From positions 434,001 to 498,000 of the forward strand of contig WHVD01000021.1 in assembly GCA_015178975.1 (NCBI GenBank): 64,000 bases of DNA. Direction: 5' to 3'. Positions within the stretch are counted from its first letter, which is position 1. Every line of letters starts with the position of its first letter. The notes beneath the pieces are model-generated. The model saw only the letters and a list, made by a program, of their open reading frames with translations. It was not told the origin of the DNA and searched no databases. Origin of the DNA: Hysterangium stoloniferum. Its lineage: Eukaryota; Basidiomycota; Agaricomycetes; Hysterangiales; Hysterangiaceae. The position numbers and the translations under genes are program-made. Shown piece after piece: positions 23,801 through 34,739 of this stretch.

Positions 23801-23999
23801 CGAAAATCTGTTAACAATAATTATATGAGACAGTGGAAGATTACTCACGGCAGTGCTTGTATTGATCGGACCCTGAAGGATTCCGATACTGCATATTTAG
23901 CTAATGCTACCATCCTTTTATTTTGTCTCGTCCTTCACAACACCTCAAGAGGAAACGGTTGTAGTTTCAGTATCCCGTTTTGTAGCCCGCTCGGTCGAA

Positions 24000-24660
24000 T
24001 GCCATTCCTAAGCCATCAGCATTGACTTCACGTTTACCGGCTTGCTGTAGCCGTGTCACACTGACCTCGGTCTGTTTCGCATAGCGGATGATAATAGATT
24101 TTGTGGGAATGTTGTAGACAGCATCACCTGGTCCTGTTAGCTTTGGATGTAAACCTGCCGGAGGTGAATGAACGTTGAACTCCTTGAGTTGCAGTGTAGG
24201 TGCATAAGGAAGCACAGTTACGCAATTATGCTAAGAGGGCTTAGACGGTTTAACAATACCTAAGATAATGGAAAGATGAACCAAATAGCCAGCGCCTTGA
24301 TCGACTCTCTTAATTCGACGAGCATCCCAAGTATTTCAATCAATTTGGGTAGTTGATCACAAAATCCCTGGTGCAAAAGTGACGTCCTCATTCGACTGTG
24401 GAGTAGATTTTGCTTATCTATAATGTAAGAGCGATGCTATGAAAGCACGAGAGGAAAACATGGGCTGACTGTTCCGGTGGACATGGCGCTGAATGTTGAC
24501 ACCAATAACTTCCCACCTGTTTCTGCTAGAGTATCCCGCAGTGATAAAAACGTGCTGTCTGGGGGTAAATCCTAAAAATGATAGAAGTTCATTAGTAACA
24601 AGGGTTATACAAACAAGCCCGAATACGCACGACAATTTGTGAGGCCCAAATATCTCCTGT
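24000..24660 (-). pseudogene. Possible methionyl-tRNA formyltransferase C-terminal fragment
   Basis: On the minus strand, GDIWASQIV is followed after a short intron by LPPDSTFLSLRDTLAETGGK (~24510-24570). Farther on come LKEFNVHSPPAGLHPKLTGP, GDAVYNIPTKSIIIRYA and RLQQAGKREVNADG (24000-24200). The order of GDIW, an LRDxLAExGG helix, and a C-terminal beta domain ending LQQAGKR resembles fungal FMT1. I recall this family without an alignment, so another formyltransferase-like protein remains possible. The catalytic N-terminal half is not present. Confidence 0.45.
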
Positions 24661-25571
24661 GTCGAAGCCGCTTCCCTTCACTTTGTTTAAACCAATGACC
24701 GACACGCCGGTTGTACGCTGCCTGTCCACATTGTACTGGGTTGCTAGGCTGGGATAGCACAGACTCGGTATCTGACATCAACGACAATGATATGAGCGGC
24801 GCGACAGTGGGCAGCGGCGGCAATGATAGTGGGCAGCAGCAGCGGAGGTGATAGCGGAGGGAATGGCGGTAATATTGGGTGGCCGGCAGCAAAAGATGAC
24901 AGTGATAGAAGGCGGCTGCAATGTTGATGTCGACAATTGTCAACGAGAATTCTAAGTGTGAAACTATCCATTATGTAATGAGTTCGGATTTGGCGAGTTG
25001 ATGGGTGACATTTGCATTTAACTCATTGCTGTCAAAATCTAGACCTGATACAGTTGGGACACCGTACTCGCCCTTGAAGATTTGGGATAGACCCTGCGTC
25101 TAAATGAATAAACTTTAATATGAGAAACTGAGAAAGTGAACGGTAATATCAATTGCAACCTACATAAAAAAGAACAGTGGCAGATGCTGAAAGCATTCTG
25201 TGAGATGGGAGAGGAAGAAACAAAGACAAGGGAAAAATAGAGAGAGATGGTCATGTCAATGTGACATTGATTCGGCAAGAGACCTATGATGGTAGAAGAC
25301 ACTATGTCACACCACAATTTGCGAGTCGATGCCGAGTTGATGTCTTATGTAATGTGTCACAACTTACAAGCTGCCGGGCATCTGTGCAGACCCGATCAGG
25401 CTGCGCGATCCTGGGCAGGTCCGTGCAGAGCCCGGCCGGCCTGATATCTTGGTTGCACCAGGCACGACCAGTCTGCTGAACGCCTGTTCAGACCCTGGGC
25501 AGCCGGGATCAGGCAAACCGGCACCTCGTCGGGCCGACAGGCCTGATTAGGATTTTCGGATTTTTCCGACA
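24661..25571. other. Right subterminal region of the 5.1 kb element
   Basis: The region contains an unrecognised frame (24605-24943 minus) starting with a Pro/Leu/Ser stretch, then non-coding sequence. From 25375 it is GC-rich with GATCAGGC and GGCCTGAT-like motifs that parallel the left subterminal region. Confidence 0.5.
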
Positions 25572-28282
25572 TACTCCCATCTCAAAAGCACAGGCAATAG
25601 CAGTGTGAATCGGAGAACCTCCTGGATAACAGATGGACCCCACCTTCCTATGCGAAAGTAAGAGACCATCCCAACAGGCCTTAGTAGGGTTTTATAGTCT
25701 CCACAGGACCACAAATGGACTCCTTATTTTAATTGCTTGGGCCCTAGATATTCTGTCAAGCCATCACCAATTTCCCTCCCAGATTTATTCATCTCCGCTT
25801 GGCGTTTTGGCACTGCCTCAATGGATCAAAGCTCGTATACCACTTATCAATTGGTTAATCAACTACTGGACTCCGGGTTTCTGGGAAGCCTTCGGGGGCA
25901 GGTCGAGGTAAGAGACATAGCGTCCCTAGCTTTTGGGAGATGTGGGCTACCGGGACAAAATTACTGGCCATTTTGTAGTGTCTGGCAATATACACGAATG
26001 GTTCGAAATATTGGGCGAGGAGCCCGAAGTTACTGTTGACCTTTACCTCCCAGACAACGTAGAAACCCTTCAGAGCGTAACAATACAAGCTGCAAAACCA
26101 ATGAGAATGTATTTTTCGAGCTAGGACACTGACAAGATAGTTGCTCAGACTTCTTCTGCCTAGACATACCTGTCGTATTCGTGAAGGCTACGCCGGCAGG
26201 TATGGCTTCAGCGTGGGGCCCCATATCCGTTATTCATGGAACCTCGCCACGTCTCAAATCTTGAAAGCGTGGAAAGCATACGTACTGCTTTACATAAAGA
26301 AATTTAGGCTCAAGGGTGTCTCTCCACACGAGTTGATGATCAGTAAGCAGGGAGGTTTTTTGGAAATGACAGTCAAACTTACGTGACAATAGTCCTCAGT
26401 TGCTAGAGATACTTAGAAGTGGAAATACCTCGGGATTTGTATGTCTCACATGCCCCTTTATTAATGTCAGTGTCTGAAAAAGTGATTTAAGGACCCCCCT
26501 AGTCTTCTTCTTGTTTGAGCCCATCTCTCCACGTTGCATTTTTGGCCCCTCGGGCGGACCTATCCTGGATGTGCTATTGCGTGCTTCTTATGATGTGGAG
26601 CCTAGTTGCGTGGATGACTCGGACATAGAGTCCAGTTGCATCGATGACGCAGCGTGGCCGGGGATGTCATTGCGCTTCAATTGGTAAGCATCGATGTTGT
26701 CCTTATTTAATCCAATGAGTGTCTTTTGGAGAGATATGTGGAGGAGTATTCACAGCTGCCGAGGTGCATATGGGAGGAGGATTAAACTTGGATAAATCAG
26801 ATCCACGGAACAATTTTCCGTCACGTCTAGCTATATGATTCTGAGTTATGAGAACACTGCCAACTTTCTCACATTCCCAGTCTCCTCTTTCACAGTCTGT
26901 TCACAGAGAAGAATGTACACAATGCTTTCCTTCCAATGGAGATGGTATTTCGATTTCAATTACCTTCATGCTTATGTGCACGACGCGATCTGGACCTTAG
27001 TAGATCTACCAGAAGGCATCGACGGTGGCGTACGAACACATAGCCGATCAATTTCAGCGCTTGCCGCTATAATGAAATTCGCTGGACTGCAGATCCGATC
27101 AATATTAAGAATAAAATAATCAATGGGGCAAAGTTCTCGTGTTTTCTGGAGTATTTAGTAAGAGGAAAAGTTCTTGCACTAATGTATGAAATAAACTTGG
27201 AAAATTTCAAATAAAATATATTAACTTTGTTGTTTTGCGTGATCTTGCCTACTCAAACATGTGTCCTGTTCGTTTTGTCCCGCTCAACAACCTCGTAAGG
27301 TTTCAACGAAAAATATTTTTTTAGTCGTTCCGGATCTCCACATTGCACCATTACTAATACAGTCAACTCCCTTATAACACATACCTGGCAAAGCCCATAC
27401 TTTCTAATAACGCATACAATTCTGGAGTAACCAAGTTGGTAAACGGGTTTTAATACCTCCCTGATAACCCAATACTCCCTCATAACACATGCTTCTGGAC
27501 CTATCCTGAGGGGTATGTGCTATGAGGCACTAGAAAAGAAAACCGTGGGGCATACTCGACCTGGAAGCAATCTGGGATAGTTTATGGCTCGTTGTAGTCC
27601 CGGGTCCTTTTTCAGGCTCAGGAACCTGACTTTCAAGTATCAGCCCAGATTATACGACATTATTTTCCCTTTGTCTCTTTGTTCCTCTGGTAAGTGACAT
27701 AGCATGTTCTCAGGCAATGGCACTACTCCCTTGCTTAGATCTCTTTCAATAACATTGAGAAGTCTTTCTTTATTCCTTTTATCGTCACAATGCTGTCCCA
27801 CCTCCCATCAACAAGTCATGTAATATAATGTTACATCTCTCTCGTTATCTTACTTTGATGTCTTGTATTATGGTACGTGGTTCTGAACTGATTTATTCTC
27901 TATCCTCATTATATGTTTTCTTCCAATTCATATGGTCTTCGTCAACCCACTCTCTACCTACTTGACTTCGACTGGGACTTGGCACGGATTCAAATTTGGT
28001 CTGCAACACCTTTCTATCTCCCATCCCCGTTGTTTAGGTTTATTTCATTCTCCATTTACCACTTCGACCAGCACAGTCCACAGTGTTATTTGATATCTTC
28101 ATGGGTCAGTAAGTCTCATTTTTTCAAGTCTCGATTGGCATTAGACATGACTGATTGGATTGACTTGTAGTAATCCTGGAATCCACATTTATTTCACTGA
28201 TCATGGACCCAACAACGGGCAAAAGGCGCCAGTTTGGGTTTCCGGTGCAGCCAGAAGATGGCAAATGGCTATGTCTGGCATT
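25572..28282 (+). repeat. Right arm of the inverted repeat, outer part
   Basis: This is the complement of 6522-9211. Frames include 25633-25911, containing NGLLILIAWALDILSSHHQF, and 26141-26386, as well as a segment near 28170-28280 with GIHIYFTDHGPNNG. No known family was recognised. The two arms have matching ORF remnants with different lesions, so both are decayed copies of one element. Confidence 0.85.
27360..27535. mobile_element. Partly deleted copy of the 177 bp MITE
   Basis: It begins CAGTCAACTCCCTTATAACA after TA. Its far end is lost in an ~80 bp deletion relative to the left-arm copy at 7442-7618. The MITE was therefore present before the two arms diverged. Confidence 0.75.
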
Positions 28283-30554
28283 GCGTTGGGCCTCTTCCAC
28301 CACTAATTCTGCGAGAATGGGACGCTTCAGGTAAGAAAACCAATACAACAGAGATAACAAAATCTTACTTACTTTTCACTAACATCCTCGAGGCCGTGGG
28401 AGACCTCCTTTCAACACGTCACAGGCCGTCAGTGCCTTTGGTTACCGGCCACATTCACCAATTCGTCATCAAAAAATAACTTACCCGGATTTAATAGGTT
28501 CAAAGGCTTCAGTAACCGCTGCGTCTAATCGACACGAAAGTGAGAATCGACTGAGGTATGGCATGTCGGTTCGTAAGTGGTCAAGTAGATTCGGAGACAA
28601 TCAGATGCCGGAGATATTAGGAACGAATAAAAGAGATTAATGGCTGTAAAACATGATTGACATAAGACTCGTTCTATAATCACGTGTACCATGCTACTGA
28701 GGCATTCCGACAGTATGGCTGAATACGCGTAAACCTGGAATATAACACTTCCCAAGAGCATTCAAATGTTTAAAAATACACGGGGTATTCTAAAGGTCAG
28801 AATTGAACTACATACATATACTTCAAATGGAAGTGCCAGAAAATTCTACAAAACATAATTTCGAATATGTTAATACGAGCTCACCACAAGTAGACTGGCG
28901 GGACATGTCTTTCAAAAGTAAGTAGTAGTTGGCTATAGAGCGCGAACAATGAGCTTGGTAAACTGGAGAACAGTCCGTAGGTCTAGTATCTCATAGAGTA
29001 GCTGTACACTTAGTATATTCCGCCATTTATGTGCATCACTGATCAGCGGGCAACAAGCATGGGGCGACAGCAATCTACTTAATGTAACTGGGGCGGATTT
29101 TACCTATTCCGAGTACGCCCGCGGTATGATCTCGAGAATTCTTTTTTTTTCATCGCAACGTGCAAGGTTCGTACGGTATTTTCCAGCTGCGCATTTATGA
29201 TATGATTGTTTGTTGAATACAAGCGGCGGGCCGGCATACATCAAAAAACGACCTGCGATGTGAGAGTGCGTGTGAGTCTGCTTCAGTGGGATGCTACACA
29301 CCCCCCTGGAGTCCATATTTGACATGAAACGACAAGAAACTACACCTCAGGCCCGAGTTGGCGTGGATCCTGGCACCGCGTGGTAGTGACGTAGTGCACC
29401 ATTGCCATGCAAGCTCTACTTTTAGTTTATATAAATTTCCCGTAACCAGGAGCTTCGACTAAGCACCGGAAGTTATGTAGTAAACCCAAGACGGGTACTC
29501 GGCGCATTGAGGTGTACGAGCGCCAATCCGTTTCCACCAAGGTTAATATCCAGACCCGAAGCACCTGCTTTCGACTAGCACGGCTGGTCAGTCATATCCA
29601 GACTTGTATAAATGAATGTATGAGCGATAGATTGCTACATAGCACCAATGCAACAGTAATGAGTCGATTGTTACCATTCGGCTTGTCTGCCGTGAGATCT
29701 GGTCATTTGCCGGCATGTGAAGGTGTTGTAGCCGCGTTCCTACATCAAAGCTGGACAAAGCCCCCAGACTCGACATATTGTCACGTTCCGACATATTTGT
29801 CACTCTTCGTCACATGTAAAAGCTCCCATAGCTCCCCCACTAAGTATGACTTGCCTTTGTAGTCGACACTGACAAATAAAATATCGCGTGTTTCAACTTT
29901 TTTTTCTTTTTAATACATTTATATACCGCGTCGCATAACTAAGATACATAGCGGTTCCGTAGAGCATAGCTACTATAGTATCTACGGGAGACTGAAGAGG
30001 AAGCAGGCCGGATGCGTCGGAGCGAGTGGCGGTTGGCAGGATGGTCGAATATGAGCATGGTGAGGTGATTTAATGCTCAAAAAATAATTCTACGTGTACA
30101 ACACAACATGGAAGAATGTGCTACAAAAAAATGCACGAAGCCTTGTAACTCTGCCTCTCACAGCTATATTCAATCTCTGCAATTCATGCCGCGAACGAGA
30201 CCGGATGAACAAACAAAAAGGGCGGGTGGAAGCAAAAAAAAAGCCATCGAACGCGAGGTGTCGTCAAGCCAAAAGCGTCGTCGTGAAGGGGAAGCAGGAG
30301 AGCGTCGAAAGTAGATCCTGCTGATGATGGCACAGAAAAACAAACTGGCAGGAAGCGTGGGCTTGACAGTGGAGCGGAGGACTCAGGAAGGCCCACACGA
30401 TGTCAGAAAACACATCATGAAGGCTCGAGAGCATCAAGCCTTCCCAGAACAATGACGAGGAGAACGGGTTTTTTGATGATGAGCCTGATGAATCAGTGAG
30501 CTCTAACAATGGATTTATTGCTTATATTCCATATCAGTACTACCTATACCTCAG
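28283..30554. other. No recognisable gene
   Basis: Only short frames are seen. 30094-30324 is Lys/Arg-rich without a known domain. No repeat structure stands out. Confidence 0.4.
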
Positions 30555-31290
30555 TCGCGCACACGTACCCGCACAAGCCGCCGCAGCCCCGTGTGCACCC
30601 GCCCTGCACACCCCGCGAACCACGGCCCCCGTACGCACCCCCCCTCATGCCCCCTGGACCCCCTGTGCGTACCCGCGCCTGCACCCCACACCCACGCACT
30701 GCGCCCACACCCCCCATGCATTCCCGACCTGCCACCCGCACCCCTTGCCTGCACGCGGACGCACCTCACCCCGCACAATCACACCCCCGCACGCCCGCTC
30801 ACCCAACCGCAGCACCCCGCATCCCGCGTACCTCGACCCGTCAAGCCTGCTCCCAGTGTCCACACCCACGCCCCCGCACAACCGCGACGCGTACCCCTCG
30901 CACGGGCAACCCACCGCCACTCGCCTGCACCTGCATGCGGGCGCACCCCACCCCGCGCAATCACAGCATTCGCACTCCGCGCCCCCCACACGCCTACACT
31001 CCACGCGCAGTTCACCGCCACTATGCGTACTTACGCGCACCCGCCCACGGCACCCACATGAACCCCGCACCACCCTACATCCTGTCACGCACCCGCCACC
31101 CCTGCTCCCTGAGCCCACTCCCTGCCCCACGCTCCCCGTCCCACATCCCGTGTCCCCCGTACCACCCCAGGTGCTGACTCGCCCCGTGCACTCGCCACTC
31201 ACACCCTGCGCCCCGACCCGCCCCTCGCACCCGCTCCCGCCCCCTGCACCCGCCCCACATACCCTGTGCCCCCTTACCGCACCCTGCCGC
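30555..31290. repeat. Strand-asymmetric C-rich low-complexity block
   Basis: About 735 bp of plus strand are built from CAC, CCC and CGC words such as cgcaccccac, with very few G outside CpG. Three plus-strand frames are open (for example 30496-31296), giving Pro/His/Thr/Ala-rich strings, and the minus strand gives Gly/Arg/Cys strings. These are composition artefacts. The minus strand has many GGGG runs with quadruplex potential. Edges are sharp. Confidence 0.8.
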
Positions 31291-31740
31291 ACTTAGAACC
31301 AAGGTATGGTTTCCATGTGTCTTTAAACAATTTTAAATCACTTTAAATACCTCTAAGTCACTTCAAAGGTTTTATCACTACGAACGGCGGGCTACAGACA
31401 TAGATAAGGCTAAGACGACTAACGGTTATACTTGAATTTTGTGATGAGTGTGCTGCTTATTTCCCTCCCGGAGCATTCAAGGCTCATATTGCAGGCTGTC
31501 GCGGCCGTCGTGCGTGCGGGTTATCCTCCTATTTTCATCTTTTATTATCGTTCTAATTTTCTTTTAATAATATTGTAAATTGCATATATATTTCAATGCT
31601 ACGAGATAGGGCTACACTGTGCATATTTATAAGTGGCGACATAGAATTACAAGCAATTTGAGATCTAGGCGGCCACACTTGTCATTTAACACCCTCTCAT
31701 TGTTTATTGCATCTTTGGAAGTGGCTGGGGCCTTACAGCG

Positions 31741-33545
31741 GAGCGAAGTCAGCTCATACGTGGATGCCATCAGATCTGGAAGGATGTACGCGAATGGTAA
31801 CAATCGACCTATAACTCCCAATGCAAACACCAACCCCGACATCGATACCAGCACCGGCGCTAACACCAGTGCAGTCGAAGCCGTTTCTTCAGCCCTCCCA
31901 ACTAGCGGAAGTTCATCCATCCGCATGAGGAATAACAACACCCATGCACTGAGCATCCTCCCTCGTATAGGGGATAACAGTCATAACCATAATCACACAT
32001 ACGAACACGTCGGAGTCGACGAGGAGGAATGAGGAAACGATTTAGATGGAGACTGGTTGCAGTTGGTGCGATTCTGCTGTTTCTGTTTGTGTGGGTGTTT
32101 GGGCCGAGGGAGAGGAGGGAAAGGATGTTGGACGTTGTATACAATAGACCAGGTGTGTATGAACACGTCACCTTCGGTATTCAAATGATGGGGAGTTCAT
32201 GTCACCAACAGGGCATCATCTAGATGACGATCTGACTAGACCACCACGACCTGATACCAAACTACCAGCCAAACCCATATCCAACCCTGATGTTAAACTG
32301 CAGACCAACCCTACCCGATACCAGACCCCTCCAAAACCACCCATTGCACGACCCCACACTTCTCAGATACGCCCCTCGTCCAATGGGCACCCATGATTGA
32401 TGCATCCATATCTACAAGTTCCACAACTGCCGGGCCCACCCAGAGTACGAATACGAAGTCTTCAAAATGACCAAACCCGGGAGCGGCCTTTCGAAGTTTG
32501 TTGATAATCCTGAGGAGGCTGCGCGAAGCTTGATGGATGAGACGATGAAGACTGTGCCTGAGAAGATGATAAAGTGCACGCCTGTGGCTGTCAAGGCGAC
32601 GGCGGGGCTGAGGATGCTTGGTGCGAGCAAGAGTGCTGAGGTTTTAGCGGCTGTGAAGATACGGCTGGAGTCAGCGTATCCGTTTCCGCTTTTGAAGGGG
32701 GAAGGGGGACGGGGTTGTTATTATGGATGGGAAGGATGAAGGTGTCATGTTCCGTTTTTTATTGATTATCATCCCCACCATGTCTAAAGTTTCCATTTAC
32801 AGGCATCTATGCATGGATACCGGCGAACTACCTCCTTGACACAATTCGCTCGGGTGCCTCAAAAAAGGGCTCGACGACCTATGCCGTCCTCGAACTCGGC
32901 GGCACATCCACCCAGATCGTCTTCGAGCCCACCTTCACCGAGCCAGGTGCCAAATTTGAAGAAGGCGACCATAAGTACCGCCTGGAGTTCAGCGGCCGCT
33001 CGTACGTTTTGTACCAGCACTCGTACCTCGGATATGGGCTCATGCAGGCGAGGAAGAGCGTGCATCGACTGTTGGACTTTTTGCATTCGCGCGAGAAGGA
33101 GGCAGAATCTGAACATGTGGCGAATCTGTGTTTGGCACAGGGCACTGAGCGGCGCGTGGAAATTGATGACGGGGTAGCACCGGTGCGGAATGTGACATTT
33201 GTCGGCGCGGATGTGGGCAGTTTCGAGGCGTGCAATAGGGTTATGCAGCTTGTTATGGCGAAGCATGAGTATGTCCATTTATATCTGCCTTTTTCCCCTT
33301 TGTGCCTTTGCCCCTACCTCTGCGTTTGCCTTCATCGCTGCCTTCTTTGACCATCTTCACCGCAGAATCTGCCATATGAAACCCTGTTCCTTCAACGGTG
33401 TCTACCAACCCTCCCTTCTCTCAACATTCTCCTCCGGACCCATCCTCCTCCTCTCCTACTTCTACGACCGGATCTCGCCCCTCCTCCCCCCTCCACACAA
33501 AGGGCTTACTTCTAGAAGTAAGCGCTCGGATGAAAAAGGTGAGAC
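31741..33545 (+). pseudogene. Golgi guanosine diphosphatase (GDA1/CD39) pseudogene
   Basis: The order of domains fits fungal GDA1, a type II Golgi protein that hydrolyses GDP to GMP during glycosylation. It starts with a cytosolic Ser/Asn-rich tail (31741-32030) and a signal anchor, RWRLVAVGAILLFLFVWVFG (~32047). A Pro-rich linker follows. Apyrase regions come next: IHIYKFHNC and YEYEVFK (~32408-32465), VAVKATAGLRMLG (ACR2, ~32590), GIYAWIPANYLL (ACR3, ~32805), VLELGGTSTQIVFEP (ACR4, ~32890), YQHSYLGYGLMQAR (~33010) and KPCSFNGVYQPSLL (~33380). Lesions are loss of the GSTGSR part of ACR1 with a frame change after MIDA (~32395), a frameshift between tail and anchor (~32030), a shift in the G-run near 32700, and loss of the C-terminus after YFYDRISPL. 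One intron (~32735-32802) is kept. Confidence 0.85.
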
Positions 33546-33744
33546 AGAATGTCTCGAGAAGACGCAATAAACGTTCAATACCCTCTTGAATATACTATTA
33601 TATACGCGTAGTATAGTTAGTGAATCTCTCAGCGAACGTTTTACGCTGAGAGTAAGTACTTTGATTGCCTACATCACGAAGCAAAACTTATCATATATAT
33701 TTAGTACTTAAAACGTCTTTACGAGAGAGCTACTCACTTCATTG

Positions 33745-33840
33745 TTTTGTCCTGGTTGGGTTCCCCTGTAGTTTGAACAATAAGTGAAAGGAATGAGTGG
33801 TCGACTCAAATGATACTCACCGCTCACCGTTTTTCTTATC
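33745..33840 (+). repeat. ~95 bp direct repeat, copy 1 of 3
   Basis: It contains ttgtcctggttgggttcccc, aataagtgaaaggaatga and gtcgactcaaatgatactca. Related copies lie at 34200-34305 and 34640-34735. Copies 1 and 3 also share the upstream tactcacttcattgttttt. Confidence 0.75.
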
Positions 33841-33847
33841 TGTAGTA

Positions 33848-34105
33848 TTCAATTTTTTTTTTTTTTGAGAGGTAGACGATCAAACGCGACTAACAATGCA
33901 TCGGGCAAGATACGGCAGACAACCCTCCCAGGAAGAAATGCTTTACGCAGACCCAATATGGGTACTGTGGGGCTCCACAACAAGCGTGATACCCACTAAA
34001 ACTCCCTGATGACTTTTTGTAGGATTTTAACCCATGACCTCAACGGGCGGTTGGCATAACACCAGACCAGGTTTGACGGCATGTGCCACTTAGCCGTCGC
34101 ACCCC
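33848..34105 (-). mobile_element. tRNA-derived SINE with poly(A) tail
   Basis: Read on the minus strand, the 5' part begins GGGTGCGACGGCTAAGTGGC, with an A-box-like CTAAGTGGC. About 50 nt later comes GGTTAAAATCC, close to the tRNA B box GGTTCRANYCC. An unrelated ~150 bp body follows, and it ends in A tracts seen as a run of 14 T on the plus strand near 33849-33864. There is no ORF. It cannot be a working tRNA, because the stems are imperfect and the B box is altered. The head resembles a tRNA with a long variable arm. Confidence 0.65.
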
Positions 34106-34199
34106 ATTCTTGGTTGATACGCACCTAACATGTCTGAAAAGATGCATTATCAGAAAAAGGAACGGATGGTAAAGACAAAGGATATTTACCTTTCGTTCA

Positions 34200-34305
34200 T
34201 GATCATTGGTTTTTGGAAGGTTCCTGTAGTTTTGAATAGTAAGTGAAAGGAATGAACGGTCGACTCAAACGAGAGTCACCTTTTTTCTTGATCCACTGGT
34301 TGCTT
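34200..34305 (+). repeat. ~95 bp direct repeat, copy 2 of 3
   Basis: This is the second copy of the aagtgaaaggaatga / ggtcgactcaaa repeat, located on the far side of the SINE. It ends with ttttttcttgatccactgg, as does copy 3. Confidence 0.75.
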
Positions 34306-34639
34306 CAGAGTGCTGCCGCGAAATGAATAGAATGAATCAAAGATGGGCCAAGATACTTTACATTTCTTGCCCTCATCCTACCCACCGCTCCTGGAATGCC
34401 TCTGTCACATGAACGCGTTAACCACCCTTAAACCAACCATCCGCGCCGAGAGGCCTAAGAATGCACGACACGACATCATACGCTCCCAAGTCTGCTGCGA
34501 CAGTGGATTCTGCTCCTCATGCGACCTAAACAATCCGCGGAGTGGTGGAAAAGGACCACGCGCGTTTGAGCTATTTATTTATCTGAGGTATATTATAAGA
34601 ATCCAGCTGTAATAAGACGAGAGAGATACTCACTTCATT

Positions 34640-34735
34640 GTTTTTTCCTGGTTGGTTGGTTCCCCTCTACAATAAGTGAAAGGAATGAATGGTCGACTTA
34701 AAAGATACTCGCCTTTTTTCTTGATCCATTGCATG
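34640..34735 (+). repeat. ~95 bp direct repeat, copy 3 of 3
   Basis: This is the third copy, with ttttcctggttggttggttc upstream and ttcttgatccattg downstream. The interval between copies 2 and 3 has no recognised gene. Confidence 0.75.
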
Positions 34736-34739
34736 AGCT

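Larger units (their letters stand above)
20439..25571. mobile_element. 5.1 kb gene-capturing (Pack-type) DNA element
   Basis: Imperfect terminal inverted repeats are TGTCACAAAAAT at the left and, on the complement of the right end, TGTCGGAAAAAT. Both are followed by GAAAAYCT-like sequence. TA flanks both sides (20437-20438 and 25572-25573). The same flank without insertion is present in the left arm (TA at 9211-9212). Subterminal zones (20460-20700 and 25375-25560) contain many copies of AGGCCTG and CAGGTC-like motifs, the kind of clustered sites used by some transposases. The interior holds four same-strand gene fragments and no complete transposase, so the element is non-autonomous. I cannot assign the superfamily. 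Confidence 0.85.

Noticed and set aside
30555..31290. Telomere or subtelomere repeat
   Set aside because: The words CACCCCGCAC are irregular and do not match TTAGGG-type repeats.
30496..31296. Proline-rich secreted or cell-wall protein (266 codons)
   Set aside because: Several overlapping frames on both strands are equally open, so the C-rich composition explains them.
33990..34105. Functional tRNA gene
   Set aside because: A-box and B-box-like motifs are present, but the B box is mutated and the sequence continues into a SINE body with a poly(A) end.
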